Below are positions 35,673-45,462 of a stretch of DNA of 64,000 nucleotides, piece after piece. Numbering within the stretch: position 1 is the first letter of the stretch; each line of letters begins with the position of its first letter. A model generated the notes under the pieces. The model made no database searches, was not told where the DNA came from, and saw nothing but the letters and a program-made list of their open reading frames with translations. Made by a program: the position numbers and the translations under genes. Origin of the DNA: Petroclostridium sp. X23 (GTDB lineage Bacteria; Bacillota; Clostridia; SK-Y3); contig NZ_CP124862.1 in the NCBI RefSeq assembly GCF_030013905.1, forward strand, positions 1,987,051 to 2,051,050, read 5' to 3'.

Positions 35673-38171
35673 TTGAAAAATACGAAATTATTAGCCAGAG
35701 CCCGGATTAATACCATTCTGTCTGCTGTATACGAATATCCTCTTACGATACTGGAAGCTCCGATGGGGTACGGAAAAACCACCGCAGTAAAAAAGTTCAT
35801 TGAATCAGAAAATTTAAAACCGTTTTGGTTTACATTCCCTGACTTTAAAAATTCCGAGGTAGTCTTTTGGAATAAATTCACCGATGAAATCATTAAAATC
35901 GAAGCACAGGCAGGACTTGCTTTAAAGTCACTTGGCCTTCCTGATGATGCTCCACAGATGGAGAAGGTTTTATTGACACTTGCTGATATATCATTCGGAG
36001 AAAAATTCCTCATGGTGCTGGACGATTATCATCTTTCCTCTGATATACGACTAAACAAACTAATTCTACGACTTGCACAAGAAGAGCTCGACCATCTGCA
36101 CATCCTACTGATTACGAGAGACACGACTGATATTGATTTTGTTGAGCTGCTTTCAAGAGGTTTATGCTGTATCATATCCAGGCACCATTTGAAGTTCACC
36201 GATTTTGAAATTGAAGATTACTGCCGGATGATGCATGAAGGTATAAGCGATGCGGACTTAAGAAGAATATGTGAATATACCGATGGATGGATTTCATTTA
36301 TATATATTATTTTACTGGGCCTTGAAAGCGGTATCCCTGTAGGTATGAGTATAACCATGGAGGAATTGGTTGAGAAGGCACTGTTTTCCTCTTATGACAA
36401 ACAAACACAGGATTTTCTTTTAAAGCTCTCGATCATGGAGATCTTTACGGCAAATCAGGCTGAATTTGTAACCAGAAATGAAAATGCAAAGTTGATATTA
36501 AAAAAACTAAACAGAGAAAATGCATTTGTTTTTTTTGATGAGAAAAGCAGCACGTACAAAATTCACAGTGTTCTGCTTGATTATCTAAGGTTGAGACAGA
36601 ATTTTTCCATTGAAGAATCCTGCGAACTGTATGGCCGCCTTGGAGATTGGTATCTTAAAAAGCAAGAATTTCAAACAGCTTATGGGTATTTGAACCGGGC
36701 CGGCCAAACCGAACGCATTTTATCGCACTTGAATATCCCGGAAAATATTCGAGATGTATTGATCAAATTTGAAGGTGCGGATGAAATGTTTGACAGTACA
36801 CCCCGTGATATACTATTCAAATATCCTTTGGCTTATCTACTGTATATTTTCCATTCCATTATACAGGGTAAGCAAAACACTATTTTGGGATGGACGGAAC
36901 GGCTGGATGAGCTGCAGCAATACTACGAAAAGCAGGATGACATCGATGAACCCTACCGGAACCGTATCCTGGGTGAAATATTGATCGTCCGCAAATTCAC
37001 CGACTTTAATCACCTACCCAAAATGATTGCATCCGATAAAGAAATCATCAAGCTCCTGAACGGACAAAATTCTTATATAGCGCTTCGAAAGTATGTATTT
37101 ACCCTTGGTTCACCCCAATATCTCTACATCTATTTCAGAAACGCCGGCAGCTTTAAGGATCTGTCGGATATGCTCGCTGAATATGTCGGATTTACCGAAT
37201 TTTCAAACGGATGTGGAACAGGTTGCGATTCTCTATCTCTCGCCGAATATGCTCTTGAGACAGGGGATTTTGACACTGTGGAAACAAACAGCCTTTTGGC
37301 AATCCAAAAAGCGGAAACTATGTCACAAATAAGTATCATTGTCTGTGCCAAATTCTGCCTAATACGACTGCGCATCGTACAAGGCAGGCTTGCTGAAGCT
37401 ATAGAATTGCTGAGCCAATTGCAACTGGATATGGATAAAATTAACAGACCTCTCTACAATACAGCAGTTGACCTGTGCAAAGGCTATATTTTCGCAAGTA
37501 TTTGCCACCCTAAACGAATTCCATCATGGCTGCAAATCGGCGATATGACGGTCGCCAACTTCTATTATCAGGGAATCGCTTACAGTTACCTTGTCTATGG
37601 AAAAGCAGTAATGGCATCAAAAAAATACGCAAAACTTGAGGTTTTGACTAGACAGTTTAAAAAGTATTTTTCTCTATACAACAATCGGCTCGGCTTCATT
37701 CACAATCAAATATTTGAAGCGGTAGCCAAGTGCAATTTATATGGTATAGACACCGGTACTGCCGTTTTAGAAGCTGCATTGAATGAAGCCTGGGCCGACA
37801 GATTGATCATGCCTTTTGTCGAAAGTGCGCCACACATCATTGTAATGCTGCAGTCAATTGTCCAAAGTAACACCAACAACAAGTATGTAAACCATATCTT
37901 AACACTCTGCCGAAAGTACGAACAAACGGTCCAAGGACTATCGTCCCTGCCGGTTCACCTGTCGCAGCGTGAAATCAACATTCTGTCTCTAGCGGCCGAA
38001 GGACTGAGCAGAAAGGAAATAGCGGCACAATTGTGCATTTCTGATGAAACAGCAAAAACACATCTCAAAAATGTCTATCAGAAGCTTGGAGTAAGCAGTA
38101 AAATCCTTGCAGTAAAAGTTGCACGGGACCGTGGATATTTAGAGATGGCTGATATGTATCCATTTATATAG
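35673..38171 (+). CDS. Large ATP-binding LuxR/MalT-type transcriptional regulator
   Basis: The 832-residue protein starts with TTG, six bases after GGAGGG. Walker A is APMGYGKTT (29-37), Walker B FLMVLDDYH, and sensor residues follow. A long alpha-helical TPR-like middle (about 330-720) and a LuxR-type HTH at the end (LSQREINILSLAAEGLSRKE...LKNVYQKLGV) complete it. MalT-like proteins bind ATP and an inducer and then activate promoters. It is divergent from the surface-protein operon, which may be its target; that link is inferred from position only. No inducer can be named. The following gap (38172-38441) contains no gene. Confidence 0.9.
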   Translation: MKNTKLLARARINTILSAVYEYPLTILEAPMGYGKTTAVKKFIESENLKPFWFTFPDFKNSEVVFWNKFTDEIIKIEAQAGLALKSLGLPDDAPQMEKVLLTLADISFGEKFLMVLDDYHLSSDIRLNKLILRLAQEELDHLHILLITRDTTDIDFVELLSRGLCCIISRHHLKFTDFEIEDYCRMMHEGISDADLRRICEYTDGWISFIYIILLGLESGIPVGMSITMEELVEKALFSSYDKQTQDFLLKLSIMEIFTANQAEFVTRNENAKLILKKLNRENAFVFFDEKSSTYKIHSVLLDYLRLRQNFSIEESCELYGRLGDWYLKKQEFQTAYGYLNRAGQTERILSHLNIPENIRDVLIKFEGADEMFDSTPRDILFKYPLAYLLYIFHSIIQGKQNTILGWTERLDELQQYYEKQDDIDEPYRNRILGEILIVRKFTDFNHLPKMIASDKEIIKLLNGQNSYIALRKYVFTLGSPQYLYIYFRNAGSFKDLSDMLAEYVGFTEFSNGCGTGCDSLSLAEYALETGDFDTVETNSLLAIQKAETMSQISIIVCAKFCLIRLRIVQGRLAEAIELLSQLQLDMDKINRPLYNTAVDLCKGYIFASICHPKRIPSWLQIGDMTVANFYYQGIAYSYLVYGKAVMASKKYAKLEVLTRQFKKYFSLYNNRLGFIHNQIFEAVAKCNLYGIDTGTAVLEAALNEAWADRLIMPFVESAPHIIVMLQSIVQSNTNNKYVNHILTLCRKYEQTVQGLSSLPVHLSQREINILSLAAEGLSRKEIAAQLCISDETAKTHLKNVYQKLGVSSKILAVKVARDRGYLEMADMYPFI

Positions 38172-38441
38172 ACCTCTCTCTTAACACGTTCAAGTCTTCC
38201 GTCTAAAAAGCAATAGACCTATATCATAAGTATAAGTCTGCAGCTTTTCATCCTTTCATCAATCTATATTCTTGAAATTCTTTTCAAGATTTCGGCATAG
38301 CCAAGATAGCACTAAATCCTCTGTGTTCAAAATATAGGAAAACCGAGGATACAGCATTGTGGATACGGAAATGATGAACAGTTACAATCTTATCTTATTA
38401 ATAACTTCGAACTAGGTAACCTTGAGAAAAATAGAAAGCAT

Positions 38442-40025
38442 TTATATTTTAACAGTAACTGTTGTTCCCACACCGGGAGTTGAATGAATCGTCAATTCAC
38501 CTTTTACCTGATCTATAATATTTTTAACAATAGAAAGTCCAAGGCCGAGGCCTGATACACTTCTGGATTTATCTGCCCTATAAAAAGGCATGGTAATCTT
38601 TTGAAGTTCCTCTTTTGTCATACCTATCCCCGTATCTTCAACACTCAGCAACAGAAAATGTTTCTCTTTCTTATAGGTTAGTGTAATGGTTCCATAATCA
38701 TCTGTATACTTATAAGCATTATCTAAAAGGTTAAAAATAAGCCGTTCCAACCATACCGAATCGATAGGCAGCAAGGTATCCTTTGTATCACAATGCACGA
38801 AAAGCTCGACTTTTTTATCTTTCCTACGAAATATATTTTGTGTTTTTTCGATACAATCCAATATGCTTGTGTTATATTTTTTAGATACATAACTAGTATT
38901 TGATAAAAATGCATTAATAGAACTCAGCATATTTTCCAAAGTCTTAATAGCATCGGAAGAAGAGTTTAGTAAAGCATTTCTTTTTGCTTCTGTTTCAAAA
39001 CGGTTACTGTGAAGCATCTCATTATTTAGCTTTAACACAGACAGTGGGATCTTAAAATCATGATTAATTCCTCTTAACAACTCAACACCGATCTTTTCAT
39101 TTTTCTGTACAAACCTTTTGTAGCTCATCAATACAATGAACACAATAAAAGGAATTAAGTGAATTTCTTTGTAGAACATTCTAAAAAAATCAAATTCATA
39201 GTCATATATGTGAACTGAAAACAATAGCCCTAAAGAAAATAATGTTGCAACTGTTTTATAGCTATAGGAATGAAATAACCGATAGAATAGGAGCAATAAT
39301 AGTAGAAGTAAATACTCCGTACTGCCTATAATAAATACACCAAGAAAGCTCATAACCATGAATGCAGTTATGTTGTGTTTTTTTCTCAAGATACTTCCAC
39401 TTACAAAATACATGAGTGTACTTAATATAATTAAACCGGCTTCAAAATCTACAAATATGATGAAAAATGATATGCAGAAAGCAACAAACCATTTATTTTG
39501 ATAATTCACAGCCAATCCTATGATCGCAGCAATACATATCAATAAAATAATTGCAAATGAAACCGTATGTTTAAAAATGATGAGGCGATTGATCTGAATA
39601 TCATTACCTGCAAAGAATGTCGCATAATGATTTTTAGTACTTGGTACAATATCTATATCTGTAACTGCTTCACCGTTTATGTAATCACCAGACCCTATGG
39701 TATATTTTATATAATTTTCATTCATGTACTTATCGTAGTTTTTCATATGATTTTGGACAACAATATATTTATTAATGTACATATTAAATGGAGATTTTAA
39801 ATCAAACTTAACAAACGAAATTGGCTTGTTACGGTCAGAACGAACAATAATTTTACTCGAATAAAAGTGTAACATCGTTGCTCTCTCATCATCCAGCTCA
39901 TCTCCATTCAGGTAACTCCCTACATCTGTATGCCCCACTATATAAAAGTTAAAATCATCTAAGGTTTTATGAATTCCTAGCTGCAATAAAACAAGCACAA
40001 TCAGAAAAATAATATTCTTTTTCAT
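38442..40025 (-). CDS. Membrane histidine kinase with multi-span N-terminal sensor
   Basis: The 527-residue protein has an N-terminal span, an extracellular stretch of about 140 residues and then about seven membrane spans (the 7TM-type sensor). The kinase core shows the H-box NHDFKIPLSVLK, N-box NLLDNAYKYTD, and G-boxes VEDTGIGM and GLGLGLSIVKNI. It should phosphorylate the OmpR-type regulator, whose gene overlaps its start by 4 bases (ATGA). The kinase is the last gene of the three-gene operon led by the large receptor at 40668-43406. Signal unknown. Confidence 0.9.
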   Translation of the reverse strand: MKKNIIFLIVLVLLQLGIHKTLDDFNFYIVGHTDVGSYLNGDELDDERATMLHFYSSKIIVRSDRNKPISFVKFDLKSPFNMYINKYIVVQNHMKNYDKYMNENYIKYTIGSGDYINGEAVTDIDIVPSTKNHYATFFAGNDIQINRLIIFKHTVSFAIILLICIAAIIGLAVNYQNKWFVAFCISFFIIFVDFEAGLIILSTLMYFVSGSILRKKHNITAFMVMSFLGVFIIGSTEYLLLLLLLLFYRLFHSYSYKTVATLFSLGLLFSVHIYDYEFDFFRMFYKEIHLIPFIVFIVLMSYKRFVQKNEKIGVELLRGINHDFKIPLSVLKLNNEMLHSNRFETEAKRNALLNSSSDAIKTLENMLSSINAFLSNTSYVSKKYNTSILDCIEKTQNIFRRKDKKVELFVHCDTKDTLLPIDSVWLERLIFNLLDNAYKYTDDYGTITLTYKKEKHFLLLSVEDTGIGMTKEELQKITMPFYRADKSRSVSGLGLGLSIVKNIIDQVKGELTIHSTPGVGTTVTVKI

Positions 40026-40693
40026 TTTATTACCACCAATTGATATCCCTCACCATATATATTTTCTATAAATATTTTTTCACAGCCGATACTTTCCAAG
40101 TTCTTTCGAATCCTGGAAATAGCGGTATGCACTCTAACACTCATGGTCTTATTTGCACCTTCATATTCAAGTATTTCTGTTTTAGATAATACCTGTCCGT
40201 CTTTATATTTTTCATAAAGCAATTTAAATATAGTGGCTTGGCCAGGTGTGCATAAAATACGATTATGCTGGCAAGATAACTCGTTATTCTTCGTATTAAA
40301 AACAATATCGCCTATATGGATGACGGTATCGTCTTTATTAATATACCGACTCTTTAATGCCTTTAATTTGTATCTTATTTCAAAGAGTGTAATGGGCTTT
40401 ATCATATAATCATCCGCACCCTTTTTATAGGCTGTCAATCTTGTTTTTTCTTCCTCTAAAGCAGAAATTATAATCACAATAGGTTCATAGTCTTTTTTAA
40501 AATAAGGTATAAGATCATAGCCGCTAATATCCGGAAGCATAATATCAAGAAGAATAACTTCGGGTTTATGTTCATAAACCAAGCGCTTTGCACTCTTTCC
40601 GTCCAAAGCCGTATAAACTACGAACTCCTTTTCTAATGCGGCTTTTGTTGTTATACTAAGATTTTTATCATCCTCTACGATCAATACTTTCAT
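40022..40693 (-). CDS. OmpR-type response regulator
   Basis: From the ATG at 40693, seven bases after a G-run, the protein has 223 residues. A GTG at 40699 is the alternative. The receiver has VEDDKN, phospho-aspartate in LLDIMLPD and lysine in MIKP. The C-terminus is a winged helix (about 125-223, with TPGQATIFKLLYEKYKD and VRVHTAISRIRKNLE). It is a DNA-binding transcription factor controlled by the downstream kinase. It overlaps both neighbouring genes, so the three products are made together. Confidence 0.93.
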   Translation of the reverse strand: MKVLIVEDDKNLSITTKAALEKEFVVYTALDGKSAKRLVYEHKPEVILLDIMLPDISGYDLIPYFKKDYEPIVIIISALEEEKTRLTAYKKGADDYMIKPITLFEIRYKLKALKSRYINKDDTVIHIGDIVFNTKNNELSCQHNRILCTPGQATIFKLLYEKYKDGQVLSKTEILEYEGANKTMSVRVHTAISRIRKNLESIGCEKIFIENIYGEGYQLVVIK

Positions 40694-43406
40694 CTTCACA
40701 CCCCCCCAAAATATCCACGTAATAGTCTATATCATAATTTTTTATGGCGTGGTACTGATTCACTGTTTTTATTTCTGATACTAAAATTTTTTTGTTGTAT
40801 TTCCTGCTGAAAGAGACGATAAAATCAATGATTTCTTTATTTCGCTCTAAATCTGAAAATAATCCGGCATCTATTTCCACAAGTGGAATCTCGTAATCTT
40901 TAATTACTGTGTTATCCATAAGATTTTGAGTAAAATTAGAGAGCACAAAATCCAGTTGACTGTTATTAATATGGTCAACTGTTTCAAATATCTTTTCGTA
41001 AGAGTCGATGTCTATTTTAATAAACAATTGAATATTCTCTAATGATTCCGATTTTTCTTTTAACCATTCAAAGAAATTACTACTTTGAATGGTTTCTTTG
41101 TTGACTTCAATAAATATTTTGGTATTGATATAGGAAACATCACGGATCATATCAAGTAGTTTTTTGAATATAATTTTATCGATAATGGTTTCTAACCCCA
41201 GTTTTTTTACACTTCTTTTTAAATTGACAAAGGTTATCTCCTCCCATTCGTCCAGTTTACAGCTGTAAGAAACATCGTATCCATACAGCTGCCCGTTATG
41301 ATCAACTATTTTATGCAGTTTGAGAGAAACTTCTTCATTCATAATGGCTGATGACAACCGGGTATCGTAATCTATTTTATCCTGATATTTACTATATACC
41401 TCATATGTATAAGCGACCGCATCTCCAGCATACCGGGCATACCGCAACCCTATATCTAATTCCTTTAATAATTTTCCCAAGCTATAGACTTCATCTTCGG
41501 GCTTTAACGCAACAACATCCATTTCATAACTATAATTGATATCGAAAATTGTAAACCTCCTATTAAAAAGGTCTTTTAATTTATGCATATACGCTGTTCC
41601 ATCTTGATCTGTCATTTTTTTCTTGATAATAAGGAACTGATTGCTTCGCAGTTTAACAACATATTCATGGTTTCCTATATTGTCATTTAAGGTTGTTATC
41701 ATTACTTTAAGTGCTTTTTTATAAGCGTTTCCTCCATATCTTTCTAATATCATCTTTAAATTTCTAGGTTGAACTAAGAAATATACATAATCCGAATAAT
41801 TTAATTTCAATTTGTCTTTCAGCCACCATTCGTTATGCAGCATGGTCTCTTCATCAAAATAAAGCTGTTTGTTCCTGATCTCTATTCTCTTAATAATCTC
41901 GCGAATCATGATTCCAATGACTGCAAGCATAATTATCTGAAATGAAAGAATTCTGTAAAACGGTTTCTCGTCTTGGATCAATTTGGACAATTCCTCATCC
42001 ATAAGAATATCTACATTGATGGTCGGCAAGCATTTATTAATAATATCTATTAATGGTACTTCATTATTTTTGCTGTATATATAATGAAAATTCCGTTTAA
42101 CCGGTCCATTATTCGCTAGATTAGAACCGGTTTTCTTTTTCTCAAACAACTTTTTTGGTAAAATGGCGTAATCTATCTTTTTTTTGACTAAATTATTATA
42201 TAATTCATCATAAGTTTTATAGATCTTGATGCTTAAATAAGGCATCATTCTTTTCATATCATTGATAAGCACCGTATTATTTACCATTCCTATTGTATAG
42301 GGCTCCAACTCATAAATCTCATTGATCACATTCCATTTTCCATTGGATACAGCGATCAATTCATTAAAAAAAATGGGTGCAGTAGAATCAAAAGGTAAGT
42401 TTTCAGGACTGATAATAATATCTATATCTTCGCGTTTTATAAGATTCTCATAACTATCATAGCTACAGATAAAACCTAAATCTGTAAGAAATTCTATTTT
42501 TCTGAAAAATGCAGGGATGATCCCTTGAGGGTAATAGGGCTCTCCATAAGCATAGTAACTATAATCCTTCGGTATCCCTATCGTTAGTACTTCTTTTTCT
42601 TTTATATACTTTTTTTCATCATCCGTTAACTTGACAAGTCTCGTTTCAATGTCAAGATTGACCAAACTCCTAACCTCTTGGCCCCAACCCGTATGAATCA
42701 AATAATCCACTTCTTTTTTCATGATGCTGTAAAGGACCGGGTAATTTTTACTGACCCCTATATGATTATTATTCTTTGAAAGACTGTCGATTTTAAAAAA
42801 ATAATAGAACCGTAAATCTTCACTATAACTATCCGATGATATAAAACCATCTATTTCACCATAGAATAAGGCTTTTTTTAGTTCATCAAGATTATCATAA
42901 TATTTTTCACCAAACCGGATTTCAGGATACTTCATTTTGAATTCATCCATTAAGCAAACATTTTTTTCAATGCCAATGATCTTGCCTTTTAGACTTTCAT
43001 AACTCACTATTTTATTATCATAACGGGAATATACACCAATCGGCATCCCCTCAAAAGAACTTGTGAAATTCGTATACTTGAGTCTGTCCTCTGTAATATT
43101 CATATTGGCCAAAAGGGAAAGTTTCCCACTCCGGAGCAATGTGATATTATCATCCCAGTTTCCTTCAAAAGGCGATATATTCAATCCTGTATCATCAGAA
43201 ATTTGGGCGCAAAGCTTATGAATCATCAGCTTTTCTGATGGCGTAACATAATATCCCATAAAAAAATAGTTTTTTCTGTTATTCTGAATAAATTTCTTTT
43301 CTTCTTGGTTCAGTTCAAGTTTATGGGGTTTTCCAGCAAAAAACAGAGCAACGCACGCTGATATAAGCATTGTAGAAGCAATTGATATGATGATGTATTT
43401 TTTCAT
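40668..43406 (-). CDS. Tandem periplasmic-binding domains fused to degenerate GGDEF and EAL domains
   Basis: From the ATG at 43406 (after GGGGGAGCT) the protein has 912 residues. It has a signal anchor (IIISIASTMLISACVALFF) and two SBP_bac_3-like extracellular domains in tandem (about residues 25-240 and 265-490). A membrane span (YRILSFQIIMLAVIGIMI) and a cytoplasmic diguanylate-cyclase-like plus phosphodiesterase-like region follow. The GGDEF motif is replaced by LRSNQF. The EAL, DDF and KID-type motifs are also gone (GYDVSY, SNFTQ). It therefore looks unable to make or break c-di-GMP and may act as a receptor that transmits ligand or c-di-GMP binding. It heads an operon with a response regulator and kinase, the genes overlapping by 26 and 4 bases. 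Confidence 0.82.
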   Translation of the reverse strand: MKKYIIISIASTMLISACVALFFAGKPHKLELNQEEKKFIQNNRKNYFFMGYYVTPSEKLMIHKLCAQISDDTGLNISPFEGNWDDNITLLRSGKLSLLANMNITEDRLKYTNFTSSFEGMPIGVYSRYDNKIVSYESLKGKIIGIEKNVCLMDEFKMKYPEIRFGEKYYDNLDELKKALFYGEIDGFISSDSYSEDLRFYYFFKIDSLSKNNNHIGVSKNYPVLYSIMKKEVDYLIHTGWGQEVRSLVNLDIETRLVKLTDDEKKYIKEKEVLTIGIPKDYSYYAYGEPYYPQGIIPAFFRKIEFLTDLGFICSYDSYENLIKREDIDIIISPENLPFDSTAPIFFNELIAVSNGKWNVINEIYELEPYTIGMVNNTVLINDMKRMMPYLSIKIYKTYDELYNNLVKKKIDYAILPKKLFEKKKTGSNLANNGPVKRNFHYIYSKNNEVPLIDIINKCLPTINVDILMDEELSKLIQDEKPFYRILSFQIIMLAVIGIMIREIIKRIEIRNKQLYFDEETMLHNEWWLKDKLKLNYSDYVYFLVQPRNLKMILERYGGNAYKKALKVMITTLNDNIGNHEYVVKLRSNQFLIIKKKMTDQDGTAYMHKLKDLFNRRFTIFDINYSYEMDVVALKPEDEVYSLGKLLKELDIGLRYARYAGDAVAYTYEVYSKYQDKIDYDTRLSSAIMNEEVSLKLHKIVDHNGQLYGYDVSYSCKLDEWEEITFVNLKRSVKKLGLETIIDKIIFKKLLDMIRDVSYINTKIFIEVNKETIQSSNFFEWLKEKSESLENIQLFIKIDIDSYEKIFETVDHINNSQLDFVLSNFTQNLMDNTVIKDYEIPLVEIDAGLFSDLERNKEIIDFIVSFSRKYNKKILVSEIKTVNQYHAIKNYDIDYYVDILGGCEDESIDRRG

Positions 43407-43421
43407 AGCTCCCCCATCCTT

Positions 43422-43451
43422 ATTATAGCATCTTGATTGTTTTTCTATCAA
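43422..43451 (-). promoter_or_regulatory. Promoter of the receptor/regulator/kinase operon
   Basis: On the minus strand TTGATA (43446-43451), an 18-base spacer and TATAAT (43422-43427) lie just before the ribosome site GGGGGAGCT of the gene starting at 43406. The leader would be very short. Confidence 0.65.
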
Positions 43452-43453
43452 TA

Positions 43454-43476
43454 AGAGGGCGGATCATCCGCCCTCT
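43454..43476. terminator. GC-rich hairpin after the small SLH gene
   Basis: AGAGGGCGGAT (43454-43464) and ATCCGCCCTCT (43466-43476) are perfectly complementary and lie just downstream of the SLH gene ending at 43575 and next to the promoter of the following operon. There is no long T-tail, so termination is likely but not certain. Confidence 0.6.
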
Positions 43477-43574
43477 AAAATTATACAATATTTTCTTTGA
43501 AAGTGCCAGTACTGCCTCATTCTGCAACACGGACTATTTCCATCTGCAATCTTGCAAATATAGTCCATATCAAA

Positions 43575-45275
43575 TTAATACGGAAGCGGTTTAATGGTAT
43601 AATTGCTGTATGACACGTCGCATTTCCAACTTCTTATTCCAAATCCGCCATCTTTACTAAAGGTTTTATCTGTCATATCGATATATTGATGTCCATTCAC
43701 TGAAACCCAGATATCCGTACCGTTTTTGGTAACTTGCAATGTAACTGTATCACCTTTTTCAACATCAAATCCTAATGGAACTTCCTTCAGGTTCGTCCAC
43801 TTCCACTCAGATTTACCAAATGTGACAGTATCTTCTTCAGGTGATATTCCAACATAATAACCTCTATAATTATCATTACCATCTGAAGCATTTACTAAAT
43901 TAAATACAATTCCTGCATTACCTATTTCATTATTAAATGTCATATCCACTTGATAGATCCCACCATAGCCATTATATCCAACTTGTGCGTCTTTTGATCC
44001 TGCTCTTCCCATAGGACCCGTGTAAGCATCATCGTCATAATAATAAGGATACATTCTAAGATACCCAACGCCATCTTTTACAAAGGATTGATGATTTGCA
44101 TTACTAAAAAAGTACATAAAATCTTCATCTATATCCAAATCACCGGGGAAATTTACAGCATTATTCACTTGAATGGCAAATTTATCGGCTTCCTCTTCTT
44201 CTTGATTGTAGATCTCAGAAATTTGATAGTTTAGATCGGTCATCATTTCCAGTTCCCCTAGGTAGGTTCCATATCGATCATAGACATATCGTTTACTTTC
44301 TTTCGAAACATATCCTAAAGATTCAACAGCTACATAACCATAATACTGACCGGAACTAACGACTTCATATTCTTGTACATTCAATGCACCGCCATGAGAA
44401 GTTCTATATTGGTAGCAAGTTTCATCGTTAAAATCATAAGACCACATCCGGTTCATGCTGTCAAGGAAATAAATTTTTGATAAATCCTTATTGATAGTCT
44501 TAATATCCTTTATTCCACCAAAGTTCATGGAGCCCCCTCCTTTTTGAGGATTGGCTCCAGTCAAACTCACGACAACTTCACTTTGTCCATTATTATTATA
44601 TGTAACTAATAATCCTTCTGATGTGATTTGAGTTGTATATCCTTTGGAGTAATCATTAGGCTCACTGGATACGTTCTTCTTGTATTTTTCATAGACCCTA
44701 TTCACAATGATTACAGCCTGCTCTACAGGTGTTGTTTGAAGCGGATTAAAGTGGAACCCGTCCCCTTTCATAAAACCATTTTCAAATGCAAAATCAACTC
44801 CGTCTACTGCCCATGAAGCCACTTGGTTCTTATCGGATACGGTAAGCTTGCCATCTGCCGCAATATAATCTACACTCATACTATCAATCGCCCGTTTGAT
44901 CATAATCGCCATCTCTTGTCTCGTGACCGCAGCATTCGGTGCAAAGATTCCGTTGCCTTTTCCATTAATAATGCCTAATCGATAGGCCCTTAGTATATTA
45001 TCATCACTAGTGTCCTTAAAAGTTGAACCGCTTGCCGGTTGTGGAGAAGTTCCTTTTGTTTGATAATATAAATTCATTACAAGTTCTGCAAATTCACCTC
45101 TCGTAATATCCCGTTGATAATCATCATATTCTTGCATTGTGATTCCATTGCTCATCGCATATCCCAGCTCCTGCTCAGCCCAATCGCTGGAATTGGCAAA
45201 TGTCCATCCACCTGCATGGACAACAGTAGATGTTAAAAACACCATTGTTAGAAATACGATTAAAATTTTTCTCAT
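43575..45275 (-). CDS. SLH surface protein with C-terminal concanavalin-like domain
   Basis: From the ATG at 45275, with AGGAGGG ahead of it, the protein has 566 residues. A signal peptide (MRKILIVFLTMVFLTSTVVHAGG) is followed by three SLH repeats (about 25-190, including LGIINGKGNGIFAPNAAVTR and FENGFMKGDGFHF). A Ser/Asn-rich linker and beta-rich domain come next. The C-terminal domain is of the LamG/DUF1080 concanavalin-like kind (GNAGIVFNLVNASDG, VSVNGHQYIDMTD). It is probably attached to the wall by the SLH repeats and binds or trims a glycan. No catalytic residues were recognised, so hydrolytic activity is not claimed. It stands alone on the minus strand, with a dyad at 45304-45337 ahead of it. 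Confidence 0.85.
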   Translation of the reverse strand: MRKILIVFLTMVFLTSTVVHAGGWTFANSSDWAEQELGYAMSNGITMQEYDDYQRDITRGEFAELVMNLYYQTKGTSPQPASGSTFKDTSDDNILRAYRLGIINGKGNGIFAPNAAVTRQEMAIMIKRAIDSMSVDYIAADGKLTVSDKNQVASWAVDGVDFAFENGFMKGDGFHFNPLQTTPVEQAVIIVNRVYEKYKKNVSSEPNDYSKGYTTQITSEGLLVTYNNNGQSEVVVSLTGANPQKGGGSMNFGGIKDIKTINKDLSKIYFLDSMNRMWSYDFNDETCYQYRTSHGGALNVQEYEVVSSGQYYGYVAVESLGYVSKESKRYVYDRYGTYLGELEMMTDLNYQISEIYNQEEEEADKFAIQVNNAVNFPGDLDIDEDFMYFFSNANHQSFVKDGVGYLRMYPYYYDDDAYTGPMGRAGSKDAQVGYNGYGGIYQVDMTFNNEIGNAGIVFNLVNASDGNDNYRGYYVGISPEEDTVTFGKSEWKWTNLKEVPLGFDVEKGDTVTLQVTKNGTDIWVSVNGHQYIDMTDKTFSKDGGFGIRSWKCDVSYSNYTIKPLPY

Positions 45276-45303
45276 AATGTACCCTCCTAGTACAATATAG
45301 TTG

Positions 45304-45337
45304 TAATCAATCAGCAACACTTTAGTTGCTGGAATTA
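45304..45337. promoter_or_regulatory. Dyad in the leader of the small SLH gene
   Basis: CAGCAAC (45312-45318) and GTTGCTG (45325-45331) are perfectly complementary, and the outer bases GTAAT/ATTAC extend the symmetry. It lies about 30-60 bases before the start codon and may be an operator or mRNA hairpin. Confidence 0.35.
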
Positions 45338-45462
45338 CCAAATCTTAATACTTAACATAACTTTGAACATATCGTATCTAAACCTTAAGCAAATCAATAG
45401 GCTTCTCACCTTAGCCTACTGCCAGTATTTGGCTGGCCTGTACCTTGACAATCATGTATAAT

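Noticed and set aside
40668..43406. Active diguanylate cyclase or phosphodiesterase
   Set aside because: GGDEF and EAL catalytic residues are replaced, so only a binding or relay role is supported.
45445..45462. TTGACA plus TATAAT as a promoter for the IS110 leader
   Set aside because: The two boxes are only six bases apart; a normal promoter would need about 17, so only the -10 is noted.
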